Shown here: piece by piece, positions 1-7,700 of the stretch
How positions within the stretch are numbered: the first letter of the stretch is position 1
Layout: every line of letters starts with the position of its first letter
Source of the DNA: Aquisalimonas sp.
GTDB lineage: Bacteria; Pseudomonadota; Gammaproteobacteria; Nitrococcales; Aquisalimonadaceae
Direction of reading: 5' to 3'
Length of the DNA: 13,450 bases
Assembly: GCA_007127625.1 (NCBI GenBank)
Contig: SKYZ01000113.1
Coordinates: forward strand, 1-13,450
The notes under the pieces: generated by a model
Databases searched by the model: none
What the model saw: the letters and a program-made list of their open reading frames with translations, nothing else
Told to the model about the DNA's origin: nothing
Translations under genes and position numbers: made by a program

Positions 1-710
1 ATCGAGGAATCGAAGTCTTGACCCTGGATTCCAGCACCGCGCACCGCCACGAGCCGGCGGAGCAATTCGCGCAAAAGGGTGGCCATGGCCCTGAGCAGTA
101 ACCGGATGTTGTGCCCGGCAGCCACCAGCACGGCATTGAGCGCATCACCCAGCGCACCTTTGAGCCGGCAGCGGTTCATACGGCCATCGGTTTTCATATG
201 TCCGATCACCGCCTCGACGGCACTGCGGCGTTTCAGCTCCCTCTTCAGCGTTCGGGTGTTCACACCACGTTTCTGCCCGGAGCGAACGATCTGCACACCG
301 GGGATCGCTGCGCCCTTGTCACCACGATCCACATAGCAGCGCTTCGGTGCGACACCGCTCAGGATCTCGGTCTGCTCCAGCGTCTCCGCCAGAGTATGGC
401 CGTCGAATGGGTTGTTCGGCATGGAACGGCAGCCAACGACAAAGCTCTCCTTGTTCGTGACAGCAACCGAGACCTTCACGCCGAACTCCCAGGGCTTGGC
501 CACTTTCCCCTTGCCGATGACCTCGACCTCGGGGGCGTGCCAGGAGAGCAACTTGTTCTTGCTCTTGCGGGTCTGGCTGAGGAGCCGGTTCGCCCGGTGC
601 AGCGGTTCCTGGAACGCCGTCTGGGTGGCGTCCGGTGCGTTCCCGATCTTGCGCTCGATGTCGCGGGTCACGCGGCCCAGGTACGTCTTGAGCCGTTTCG
701 TCATCCGCCG
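1..710 (-). mobile_element. IS5-family transposase, N-terminally truncated remnant
   Basis: The minus strand reads open from position 710 to the left edge. It carries the conserved C-terminal half of an IS5/IS1182-type DDE transposase. Recognisable pieces are KNKLLSWHAPEVEVIGKGK, the segment KPWEFGVKVSVAVTNKE, then NPFDGHTLAETLEQTEIL, the catalytic-type segment CYVDRGDKG (family members usually have DRGYKG, so Tyr is changed to Asp), RRSAVEAVIGHMKTDGRMNRC with the catalytic Glu region, and LKGALGDALNAVLVAAGHNIRLLL. About 200 N-terminal residues typical of the family are absent, and the reading frame instead continues into an unrelated start (711-755). With its N-terminal domain missing it is very unlikely to be active. 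The element's far end lies outside the window. Confidence 0.85.
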
Positions 711-809
711 CTTGCGCAGGACAGCTTCCTTACGCTCCGCAGAATAGTGCTTCATGGTTGTCACCTGCTGGTTGCGTTGAGGCGACAACTACGTTGACTG
801 ATAGGGGGG
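711..809 (-). mobile_element. Start of a second transposase (IS3-type OrfA-like) and its leader
   Basis: An ATG at 753-755 opens a peptide beginning MKHYSAERKEAVLRK. This resembles the first residues of helix-turn-helix OrfA proteins of IS3-like elements and does not resemble any part of an IS5 transposase. After 15 codons the frame passes without a stop into the IS5 remnant, so two elements appear fused by a deletion. The upstream 54 nt (756-809) separate this start from the broken SDR gene and probably represent the element's terminal region. I could not identify a clean terminal inverted repeat. The family call rests on one short peptide. Confidence 0.5.
757..789. repeat. 10-bp inverted repeat in the IS leader
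   Basis: GTTGTCACCT (757-766) and AGGCGACAAC (780-789) are inverted copies with one mismatch and a 13-nt spacer. The left arm lies immediately upstream of the transposase-like start codon on the minus strand. It could be an operator or part of a terminal repeat of the element. Confidence 0.5.
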
Positions 810-1233
810 TGGAGGCGATGTTCACGATGGCTCCACCGGCGTCCCGCAGCGCCGGCAGCGCATGCTTGGCCAGGAGGAAGGCACCGGTGAGGTTCACCGC
901 CAGCCAGCGCTCCCAGTCGCCCCGGTCCAGGCTCTCCACCGGTCCGCTCTCGGGGTTGCTGATTCCGGCGTTGTTCACCAGCCCGTCCAGCCGCCCCTCG
1001 GTGTCGAGAACGGACGCAAGCCCGGCGCGCACGGACGCCTCGTCGCTGACATCCAGCACCAGTGGCCGCGCGGCCTCTCCCAGGGCCTGCGCCGCCGCCT
1101 CCGCACCCTCGATATCCGCGACCACCACGCGTCCGCCATCGGCCACCAGCCGCCGGGCGATACCGAAACCGATGCCGCGGGCAGCGCCGGAGATCAGCGT
1201 GACTCGGGGGCTGGCGATAGGACGTGCGTTCAT
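810..1233 (-). pseudogene. Short-chain dehydrogenase/reductase, truncated by the IS remnant
   Basis: The first 142 residues are a good classical SDR: cofactor-binding glycine motif SGAARGIG (residues 15-22), an Asp at the end of the second strand (VVADIE, about residue 40) that would favour NAD(H), NNAG at 87-90, the active-site Asn in AVNLTGAF, and GGAIVNIAST at 133-142. The catalytic Tyr-xxx-Lys segment and the rest of the roughly 250-residue fold are missing because the sequence switches to IS-derived DNA near 809. The frame continues through unrelated codons to a stop at 730, so a 167-residue hybrid could be made but would be inactive. The start at 1231-1233 is supported by an AGAGG ribosome binding site just upstream. 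The substrate is unknown. Confidence 0.85.
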
Positions 1234-1269
1234 GCTGGTTTACCTCTTGCAGATGGTCATCGCGGCCGA

Positions 1270-1398
1270 CTACTCCCTGCCCAGGAGAATCCTCGCCCCG
1301 TCGGGCCCGGCGCGCTCCACGTGCATCGAACCGGCGGCAAGCTCGCAGATCTCGCCCGGACGATATGTGGTCACGCCATTCTCCCGGGCGAGGGCGCC
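1270..1398 (-). pseudogene. Cupin C-terminal fragment
   Basis: Between the methyltransferase and the SDR, about 43 codons in one frame read GALARENGVTTYRPGE followed by ICELAAGSMHVERAGPDGA and end ILLGRE-stop (stop at 1270-1272). The pattern G-x6-A-G-x2-H resembles the second conserved cupin motif, with Pro replaced by Ala, followed by the typical last strand. No start codon or first cupin motif is present, and the methyltransferase stop lies directly upstream, so the front of the gene has been lost. It could be a chance frame, but the fit to a cupin end is good for such a short piece. Confidence 0.4.
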
Positions 1399-1417
1399 AC
1401 CTGTCCGACGTCCACGC

Positions 1418-2176
1418 TCAGCGGCGCGCAACGAAGAACTCATAGTCGTAGAAGTCGGAATAACGGCGATGCATGCCGGGCTCCTCGGCGAGCTGATCGA
1501 GGATGCGCGATGCCTCGGCATCGTTGGCGTACTTGCCGCGCAACTCGGCGATACGCGCCTCCATGGGCGTGTAGAAATCGTCCCACCACGCTTCTTCGGG
1601 CAACGTGAAGTGTCCAACGAGCTCGAATCCACAGTCCCGTATGGCTGCCACATCGTCGTCCAGCCATCCCATGGTCGGATAGTCCAGATCGAAACTGTTT
1701 CTCACTGCAGGAGGCGGGTTCTCCTTGCGCCAGACCGCATCGGTAAATGCAAGATAGCCTCCCGGGCGCAATAATCGGTGGCAGCCATCAAGGGCGTGCC
1801 GGAGGCCGATGCTGTAGAGCGCGCCCTCCGACCAGATGAGATCGAAGCTCCCCGGCGGCTGCCCCGGAGTTGCCAGGTCGCCGACGATCGCGCTGACGCG
1901 GTGCGAGAGCCGGCGCTCCGCGACCACGGCCCGCAGCCGTTCGATACTCGGCGGGTGACTATCGATCGCCACGATGGAGCCCTGCGTCATTTCAGCGAGC
2001 TGGAGGGTCTGCCCGCCGACACCGCAACCCAGGTCGAGTATCGCGGGCGATTGCGGCAGCTCTTCGCAAAGGCGAAAGGCTCTGGCGGCGCAAGCGCGGC
2101 TGCCTGGCCCCTGCCGCGGCAGGCTCTCGTAGACCTCGAAGAAGATCTCCTCAAACCGGGGGCCAAGGTCGTTCAT
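1418..2176 (-). CDS. Class I SAM-dependent methyltransferase
   Basis: This 252-residue protein has a Rossmann methyltransferase core. Motif I is ILDLGCGVGGQT (residues 46-57), the acidic residue ending strand 2 is in VAIDSH (about 72), then comes GSFDLIWSEGALYSIG (motif IV region) and LLRPGGYLAFTDAVW. The C-terminal third (from about residue 165) is a cap rich in acidic and aromatic residues that probably defines the substrate, which I cannot name. The start codon overlaps the stop of the upstream acetyltransferase gene (ATGA, 2173-2176), implying translational coupling. The length fits stand-alone small-molecule methyltransferases. No damage is visible. Confidence 0.9.
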   Translation of the reverse strand: MNDLGPRFEEIFFEVYESLPRQGPGSRACAARAFRLCEELPQSPAILDLGCGVGGQTLQLAEMTQGSIVAIDSHPPSIERLRAVVAERRLSHRVSAIVGDLATPGQPPGSFDLIWSEGALYSIGLRHALDGCHRLLRPGGYLAFTDAVWRKENPPPAVRNSFDLDYPTMGWLDDDVAAIRDCGFELVGHFTLPEEAWWDDFYTPMEARIAELRGKYANDAEASRILDQLAEEPGMHRRYSDFYDYEFFVARR

Positions 2177-2709
2177 GCGCTCTCACCCTCCGCGCGGCGA
2201 CGCACCATGAGCACGTAACACCCGTTCGGCACGTCGTCGAATTCTCTGTCCTTGCGAAAGCCCGCTTTGGCGAACGCGCGCTGCGATGCCAGATTGTTCA
2301 CCCGAACACACGCCATCACGAACGGCACAGCGGGATCGGCCATGACTGTCTCGGCAACCCGTCGTATGGCAGTCGATCCCACCCCCTGGCCCATGGCATC
2401 GCGCTCACCGACCATGATGTCGACATCGATCACACTCGTTGGAATGTCACTGAGGCCTGCCAGATCAAGGTCCTCGCGTGTGGGGTGCTGCCACAGCACC
2501 AGGCCGACCTTGCGCCCGTCCACCGCGATGATGGCCCGCCCGGCACCTTCAGCCGCCGGCTCGCGCAGCAGCCGCAGGTTCTCGTCCGGGTTTCCCCAGC
2601 TGCCGCATACATGATCCGCGTGCAGCCACTGCTCGATCAGCGGAACGTCGTCGCGCCTTACATCCCGCAGCTCCAGGTTCACACGGCATGTGCAGGTGTT
2701 CGTAATCAA
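2173..2709 (-). CDS. GNAT N-acetyltransferase, AAC(6')-like
   Basis: This is a 178-residue GNAT-fold protein. It has the N-terminal LRDVRRDDVPLIEQWLH segment, an acidic strand IDVDIMVGE, the acetyl-CoA loop AMGQGVGSTAIRR (about 105-117), then ADPAVPFVMACVRVNNLASQ and RAFAKAGFRKDREF. This order resembles the aminoglycoside 6'-N-acetyltransferase group, where DP-x-V, an N-x-x-A and a KAGF block recur. The acceptor is not determined; many such GNATs do not act on drugs. The start is uncertain. The longest frame begins with TTG at 2707-2709 preceded by a weak AGG, and a GTG lies nine codons in. It follows a tiny ORF (2746-2817) and overlaps the next methyltransferase by 4 bp. Confidence 0.85.
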   Translation of the reverse strand: MITNTCTCRVNLELRDVRRDDVPLIEQWLHADHVCGSWGNPDENLRLLREPAAEGAGRAIIAVDGRKVGLVLWQHPTREDLDLAGLSDIPTSVIDVDIMVGERDAMGQGVGSTAIRRVAETVMADPAVPFVMACVRVNNLASQRAFAKAGFRKDREFDDVPNGCYVLMVRRRAEGESA

Positions 2710-2745
2710 GGTTCCGTACCTGGTGGCACCAGCCTGCCGTCGCCA

Positions 2746-2817
2746 TCAGCGATCCTGCGCATTCGCCTCCAGATGGCGAATATCCTCCAGCAGCTTCTCG
2801 ACGCGTTCCGTTGTCAC
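2746..2817 (-). CDS. 23-codon small ORF with a good ribosome binding site
   Basis: GTG at 2815-2817 is preceded by GAAGGAGA at a suitable distance and opens MTTERVEKLLEDI followed by RHLEANAQDR and a stop at 2746-2748. The peptide is charged and would form an amphipathic helix. It lies 36 nt upstream of the acetyltransferase. It may be a leader peptide, a functional microprotein, or the original 5' end of the acetyltransferase gene after a frameshift. Its Shine-Dalgarno is stronger than the one before the acetyltransferase. I recognise no family. Confidence 0.4.
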   Translation of the reverse strand: MTTERVEKLLEDIRHLEANAQDR

Positions 2818-2891
2818 GATGACTCTTCTCCTTCAAATATAACGCGCCCTCGGTGATCCGAAAGTCCGCCGACCGCACGGGAGCGACGGCT

Positions 2892-2977
2892 GCGAACGCG
2901 CTGCCCTGCGTAACCGGACGGCTTTGGGGCATCAGCGGCAAAGCCAGTCCGCGTTGACACTATGGCTAGGCGTTCAC
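2892..2977. repeat. Long imperfect inverted repeat at the VOC gene stop codon
   Basis: The core arms are CCGGACGGCTTTG (2914-2926) and CAAAGCCAGTCCG (2939-2951), complementary except for one base. The pairing extends outward imperfectly (GCGTAAC against GTTGACAC, then GCGAACGC 2892-2899 against GCGTTCAC 2970-2977), with an extra base in one arm. The outer arm contains the stop codon of the VOC gene. There is no T-run, so it is not a simple intrinsic terminator. Long imperfect hairpins with unpaired bases abutting a stop codon are typical of integron attC sites, but the terminal core sites do not match GTTRRRY. Confidence 0.6.
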
Positions 2978-3384
2978 TCATGAAGCCACGGCGCATAGCT
3001 CAGACCGACCAATACTCCCTCAGGGCTCATGAACCTCGCGACTGTCTGGCCCCACGGTTCAGTTCGAGCTTCGTGGATGAACTCCTGTCCATTTTCTTTC
3101 ATTTCTCGCACTGCCGCCTGGACGGCAGAGACATCCGCAAGCTCAAACTCAATCGTGGCTGTGGGCTCAGGAACACTCTCGGGCCATATGTCCTGCCCAA
3201 AACAAGACTGGGCTGCCATTGAAAGAGGCCATACACCAAAATGGTGCGCCCCAGGGAACTTATCCATGAAGCGATAATCGTCCATCTTCTCCAGCGGCAG
3301 CCCCAACACATCTTGATACAGAGAGGCACTTGCCGCTGGATCTTTGGTAATCGAGGCGAACCCGGCAATGCACTTGATCTTCAT
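2974..3384 (-). CDS. VOC (glyoxalase/bleomycin-resistance fold) protein
   Basis: This 136-residue protein has the two-module vicinal oxygen chelate layout. The first half is IAGFASITKDPAASASLYQD with VLGLPLEKMDDYRFMDKFPG; the second has ATIEFELADVSAVQAAVREM, then GQEFIHEARTEPWGQTVARF and MSPEGVLVGLSY. Members act as metal-dependent lyases, dioxygenases or drug-binding proteins. The specific role is not evident, and a full set of metal ligands is not obvious by eye. The ATG at 3382-3384 has a GGAGA ribosome binding site a few bases upstream. Inverted repeats flank the gene on both sides, which makes it look like a self-contained cassette. Confidence 0.85.
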   Translation of the reverse strand: MKIKCIAGFASITKDPAASASLYQDVLGLPLEKMDDYRFMDKFPGAHHFGVWPLSMAAQSCFGQDIWPESVPEPTATIEFELADVSAVQAAVREMKENGQEFIHEARTEPWGQTVARFMSPEGVLVGLSYAPWLHE

Positions 3385-3406
3385 TTATTTCTCCGAGGTT
3401 GATTAC

Positions 3407-3480
3407 GCCTACCGTTCTTGCTCACCGGTAAATTGCGAGCGTACCGATTAATTTATCCTCGTGCAGCAAATGGTTAGAGC
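3407..3480. repeat. Imperfect inverted repeat at the stop of the unknown gene
   Basis: TTGCT (3418-3422) pairs with AGCAA (3465-3469), and TAAATT (3429-3434) pairs with AATTTA (3450-3455), with mismatched bases between and a 15-nt loop. On the minus strand the outer left end is CTCTAAC, containing the TAA stop of the upstream gene; the outer right end is GGTAGGC. These are one or two changes from attC core sites (RYYYAAC and GTTRRRY). It fills the 89-nt gap before the VOC gene. There is no T-run. Confidence 0.5.
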
Positions 3481-4109
3481 CAATTCCACTGGCGATGATC
3501 GCTAGGACTCAGCAAGACGACTTTGTCCCATATTTTCTGAATCGTTACATGGCGCTTTAGGAATTCTCCGTCCAATAAGCTTGGCACAATCGCCAGACTG
3601 ACGTGATCAACGAGGACCAACCACCACTCGTCATACAGCCCTTCAATAGCTTTCATTTTTCCAGCTTTCTCATCCATGCAAAGCTGAACATTCCTTATCA
3701 GCTCAGACTGAACCCAGCCACCAGAGTCCAAGTCACAGTAACCACCCAGCTCAAACTTTTGATCCAAGGGTACGCCAGCCTCTGCAAACAGCAACTTAAA
3801 GTTCTGGTGAAGCTGTATTGACCCAATATCCCGGGTTGAGAAGGATTCAGGGAACCCTTCCAAGGATTTCAGTATAGCGGCCCGCAGTTTTTTAGAGCTT
3901 GGCAGCAGCCGCTGAAATGAATACGAAACAAACCAGATTTTCCCGGAATCTGGTGGTCCAAACCTTGCCAGAATCGCATCGACAGAGTCGCTGAGTTTCC
4001 GCTCCATACCCTCAAGCCCAGCAATTCCCCCAACTTCTTCAATATTTTGGTTAAGCCGCCTAAGGAAACGCTGAACAATACCCGCGAGGCTCTTGCCGAA
4101 GAGCTCGCT
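3474..4109 (-). pseudogene. Protein of unknown family, N-terminus lost
   Basis: About 211 residues, from SELFGKSLAGIVQRFLRRLN to DHRQWNWL-stop, have coherent protein-like composition and clearly lower GC than the flanks. The frame extends to 4538, but those upstream codons (rich in Cys, Arg and Ala) look like unrelated DNA read by chance. No start with a convincing ribosome binding site is found near the apparent boundary; an internal ATG at 4005-4007 has a poorly spaced GAGG. The C-terminal part contains QLCMDEKAGKMKAIEGLYDE followed by WWLVLVDHV and a final WDKVVLLSP. I do not recognise the family. A remote nuclease-like or ligand-binding domain is possible but unsupported. Its low GC suggests transfer. 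Confidence 0.55.
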
Positions 4110-4266
4110 GGCAGACGAGACGCGATGCCAAGCGCTGTACTGTCGGTACCGGCAGGTAGCACTGCAACAAGGGTCACGCGCGAGCTGTGCGGCCCCGCAG
4201 GATGCTGCACAACCGCCATGCCGAAGGCGCCATGATCTGCCCGATCGCTTTCGCGTCAACAGTATC

Positions 4267-4286
4267 TCTACCGCCCGTTCGGTAGA
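4267..4286. promoter_or_regulatory. 7-bp palindrome, operator-like
   Basis: TCTACCG (4267-4273) and CGGTAGA (4280-4286) are perfect inverted arms around six bases. The ACCG-N6-CGGT form resembles operators of TetR-type regulators, but no such regulator is in the window. It lies about 154 bp ahead of the DUF4242-like gene. Confidence 0.35.
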
Positions 4287-4326
4287 ATCACACCAGAGGG
4301 GGACGCTCCGTAACCCCACCGCTACG

Positions 4327-4352
4327 GCCAGCCTGTCAGCGGGCAGGCTGGC
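4327..4352 (+). promoter_or_regulatory. 9-bp perfect stem-loop upstream of the regulator operon
   Basis: GCCAGCCTG (4327-4335) pairs perfectly with CAGGCTGGC (4344-4352) around eight bases. No T-run follows, so termination is unlikely. It could be a leader structure in the mRNA or a protein-binding dyad. Confidence 0.45.
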
Positions 4353-4389
4353 GGATCCGGGCTCCGCTGTTTGGGCTGTCGAATCTCCG

Positions 4390-4418
4390 TTGCAAGTGCT
4401 TAGGGATTGGACTAGCGT
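4390..4418 (+). promoter_or_regulatory. Weak sigma-70-like promoter
   Basis: TTGCAA (4390-4395), 17 bases, then TAGCGT (4413-4418). It sits just before the ribosome binding site of the DUF4242-like gene, so the transcript leader would be very short. Only the -35 matches the consensus well. Confidence 0.25.
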
Positions 4419-4439
4419 TTCCTTATAAGGAGGACAGCC

Positions 4440-4718
4440 ATGAGCTATCTGGTCATGGAGCGTACGTTCGACGAGCCCATGCTGGACGCCGACCTGGCAC
4501 GCATGGGCGAGCGTCTCGGCCCTTGCCTGCAGGACCACAGTGTTCAGTGGCTGCGCAGCTACCTCTCCAGTGATCGCCGGAGGATGATCTGCACCTTCGA
4601 GGCGCCGGATGCCGAGGCCGTCCGCATAGCATACCGTACGGCGGGCTACCCGTTCGAATGCGTCTGGCAGGCCATGGTCCTACCAACGGACGCGGGGCTC
4701 GCACCACCAACGTCTTAG
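4440..4718 (+). CDS. Small DUF4242-like protein
   Basis: This is a 92-residue protein beginning MSYLVMERTF, with a central QWLRSYLSSDRRRMICTFEA and PDAEAVRIAYRTAGYPFECV. This matches the layout of DUF4242 proteins: an N-terminal strand with an ER pair, then W-x-x-S-Y, then a strand ending in EAPD and a helix. These are small ferredoxin-like-fold proteins. One member from Streptomyces has been described as nickel-binding, but the general function is unknown. AAGGAGG six bases before the ATG decides the start. It ends 15 nt before the SARP-type regulator, so the two are surely co-transcribed; it may be a ligand sensor or partner for that regulator (inference). Confidence 0.75.
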   Translation: MSYLVMERTFDEPMLDADLARMGERLGPCLQDHSVQWLRSYLSSDRRRMICTFEAPDAEAVRIAYRTAGYPFECVWQAMVLPTDAGLAPPTS

Positions 4719-4733
4719 ACAGGACAAGATCAC

Positions 4734-7700
4734 GTGGCAACGCCGGACGTGTGCCGGCTGGAAATCCGCCTGCTCGGCAGAGCATCCATCCTGCGCGATG
4801 GTGCCGAAATCGATCTGCCGCGCTCCCGGAAGGCCCGCGCACTGCTCGCCTATCTGGTCACATCGGGCCAGGCACAGTCCCGGGAGCACCTCTGTGACTT
4901 CTTCTGGGACGGCCCTGCAAACCCGCGCGCAGAGTTGCGGTGGTGCCTGGCCAAGATCCGTCCCCTGCTCAACGACGACACCACCACCCGACTGGTCGCG
5001 GACGGCGACTACGTCTCCTTCCTGGCGGAGGATGTGGCACTGGACGTCGCCCGCGTGCGCGAGTTGATCCCCTCGGCCCCCGAGGACGCCTCCACGAATC
5101 GCCTCCGCCAGGTCGCCGAACTCCTTCGCGGCCCGTTTCTAGAGGGCGTGGACCTGCCGGACTGCTACGCCTTCGACGCCTGGTGCGTTGCCGAGCGGCA
5201 GGCTCTCCAGCAGCTGCAGGACGGGGTTCTGCGCACACTGGTGCAGCGGCTGCTGGACCAGCCCGATGCCGCATTGCCGTATGCTCGGGACCGGTTGGTG
5301 CTGGATCCGTTCTGCGAGGATGCACACGCCGATCTGGTCATGCTCCTGAACGCGATGGGGCGAACTGCGGAGGCACGGGAGCGTTACGAGCATTGCCGGC
5401 GCATGCTGCAGCACGAACTCGGGCAGGTACCATCGGCGCGACTGGAACAGCTGCACGCGCAGTTGAACCCGGCTTCGCACCCTCTCGCCGCGCCGCCCTC
5501 ACCGTCATCCGTACCCTCGTCGAACGCGCCACCGCTGGTGGGTCGCCAACGCGAGCTGACGACGATGCGGGGAATGCTGGAAAAAGGAGTCCCTCTGCTC
5601 ATCAGCGGCGACCCTGGCATTGGCAAGTCCCGGCTGCTGCAGGAGATTCCCATCCAGCTTCAGGGAGAGCAGTTTCAGGTGCTCAGGGGTCGGGCATTCG
5701 AGATGGATGCCACGCGCCCGTACGCACCCTGGATCGACGCCCTGCGCTCGATCCCGATCCTGCCCACCACATGCCCGGCCGCTCTGCGATCGGAACTCGC
5801 CGCACTTCTCCCCGAGCTGGGGCCCACTGCCGACGACTCGGGAGACCGCAACCGCCTGTTCAACGCGGTCGCCCAGGTGGTGATTGAAATGGCTCGCACC
5901 GGGGCGCCGATGGCCGTGGTCCTGGATGACCTGCAGTGGTTCGACGAGGCATCGGCAGCACTGCTGCATTATGTGGCCCACGCCACCGCCGGCCAGCCGG
6001 TTACGTTCATCCTGGCGGCGCGTGGGGGTGAACTGGAATGCAATGCAGCGGCGCAGCGCGCGGTTCACTCGCTGCGCCGGGACCTCGCCCTGCGGATGCT
6101 GGCCGTGGAGCCGTTATCCCCGGCGGAGACGGCGGCTGTCGCTCACACCATCGCACCGGAGGTGGACGGCGACCACGTCTTTCGGGAATCGGAGGGTAAC
6201 CCGCTGTTTGCCATGGAAATAGCCCGCTCGCACCAGGGCGGCCAGCCGCTGCTGGGCGATACTCTCGGCGGTCTGATTGCGGGCCGTCTGGCGGGCGTTG
6301 GCAAGGAAGCGGCAGAAATTCTCCCGTGGGCCGCGGCACTGGGGCGCCGGCTTAATCCGGACCGACTGGCCGCGGTGATGAACCTGCCCTGCACGACCCT
6401 TCTGCAGGGCCTGGAGGATCTCGAACGTCGCGCCATCCTGCGAGCGACCGACGCGGGTCACTCTGAGTTCGCCCATGACCTGATCCGCCGCGCGGCCTAC
6501 CAATCCCTCTCCGAGCCGCGGCGGCGCCTGATCCATCTGCAGATCGCCCGGAGCCTGGCGCGCAGCGTCGAGCAGTCACGGTTGTGGTCCCGCAAGAGCA
6601 CCCTGCAGCCGCATGTCTCCGGACGTCTGGCGCGCAGCAGTCCCATGGCGGAGTCGTCTGCCGGGGAAGTGGCCTACCATGCCGACCTCGGGGGTGATCA
6701 CGCACTCGCCGCGCGCGCCTGCGCGGTGGCGGGCCGCTATGCGTTACGGATCCACGCCTATGCAGACGCGGCAGCCCTGGCGCAGCAGGGTCAGACCCAC
6801 CTCGCATCTCTACCCGACGAAGCCCGGCTGCAGCGCGCCTTCGAACTACTGGAACTGTACATCCACCCGGGGATGGAGCCGTATCAACCGCCAGATCTGG
6901 AGCAGCGACTCCGCACACTCGTCGCTGACGCGCGGGCGATCGGGACCAGCACCCAGGTCCACGACGGGCTCTACCTGATCGGCGTCCTGCTCTACCTACG
7001 TGGGCGCTACAGCGACGCACTGGATGTGACCGTACTCGCGGAACGGGCTGGGCGCACGGCGGAACCGGCCACCGTGGTCCAGGCCGTGGCCGATACGGCC
7101 CGCTGCCTGGGCATGCTCGGTCGCGACATGGACCGGGCGGCCCAGCTTGCGGAGGAAGCACAGCAGCTCGCCGAGCAACTCGACGTTCGAGAACTCGGCT
7201 GCGAACTGCCCCTGGCGCTCGGCCTGGTGGCTCACCATCGTGGTGAGCTGCTGCAGGCACGGGCACATATCGAGCATGCTCTGGCGCTCGCCAAACGGGA
7301 CCGGACGCCCTGGTGGGAGTGCTACTGCCTCTCCCGGCTGCCCATGATCGAGCTGGAACGGCAGGCCCCGGACGACGCACTGGACTGTTGCCGGACCCTG
7401 CAAATCGTCGCGGACAAGCTCGGCGACAACAGCGGCGCCGAAGCGCCGTTCGCACAGGCGCTTGAGGCCCTGGCCAGGCTGCAGCGAGGAGAACACCAGG
7501 CGACGGCGACCATGGATCATGCCCTGGAACAGCTGCGCACGGCCGACAGCCAGTGGATGATCGCCTACGTGCAAAACATGGCGGCCTTGATCCACTGGCA
7601 GTCGGATCGGGCTGATGCTGCCCGGGAGCGGGCCGGGAAAGCGCTGCATGCCGCCGGGATCGTTGATCAGGAGAACGAGATAATCATCGCCCGTGCCTTG

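Larger units (their letters stand above)
4110..4439. other. 330-bp stretch without a gene: boundary plus leader region
   Basis: I see no convincing protein in either direction here. Short frames exist but have shadow-like composition. The left half is a junction between the truncated unknown gene and the plus-strand block. The right half holds two stem-loops (4267-4286 and 4327-4352), a weak promoter-like pair, and the strong ribosome binding site AAGGAGG (4427-4433) of the DUF4242-like gene. Confidence 0.6.

Noticed and set aside
111..797. Plus-strand open frame of 228 codons across the left edge
   Set aside because: It is the antisense shadow of the IS5-family transposase; only the minus-strand frame has recognisable family motifs.
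758..1774. Plus-strand open frame of 338 codons
   Set aside because: It is antisense to the SDR and methyltransferase genes and has Ser/Arg/Pro-rich shadow composition.
2953..2970. TTGACA on the plus strand near 2954 as a -35 box
   Set aside because: No suitable -10 and no plus-strand gene follows; it is part of the inverted repeat.
6352..7455. Minus-strand open frame of 367 codons inside the regulator gene
   Set aside because: Arg/Pro/Gly-rich shadow of a high-GC coding region, with no ribosome binding site or family motif.
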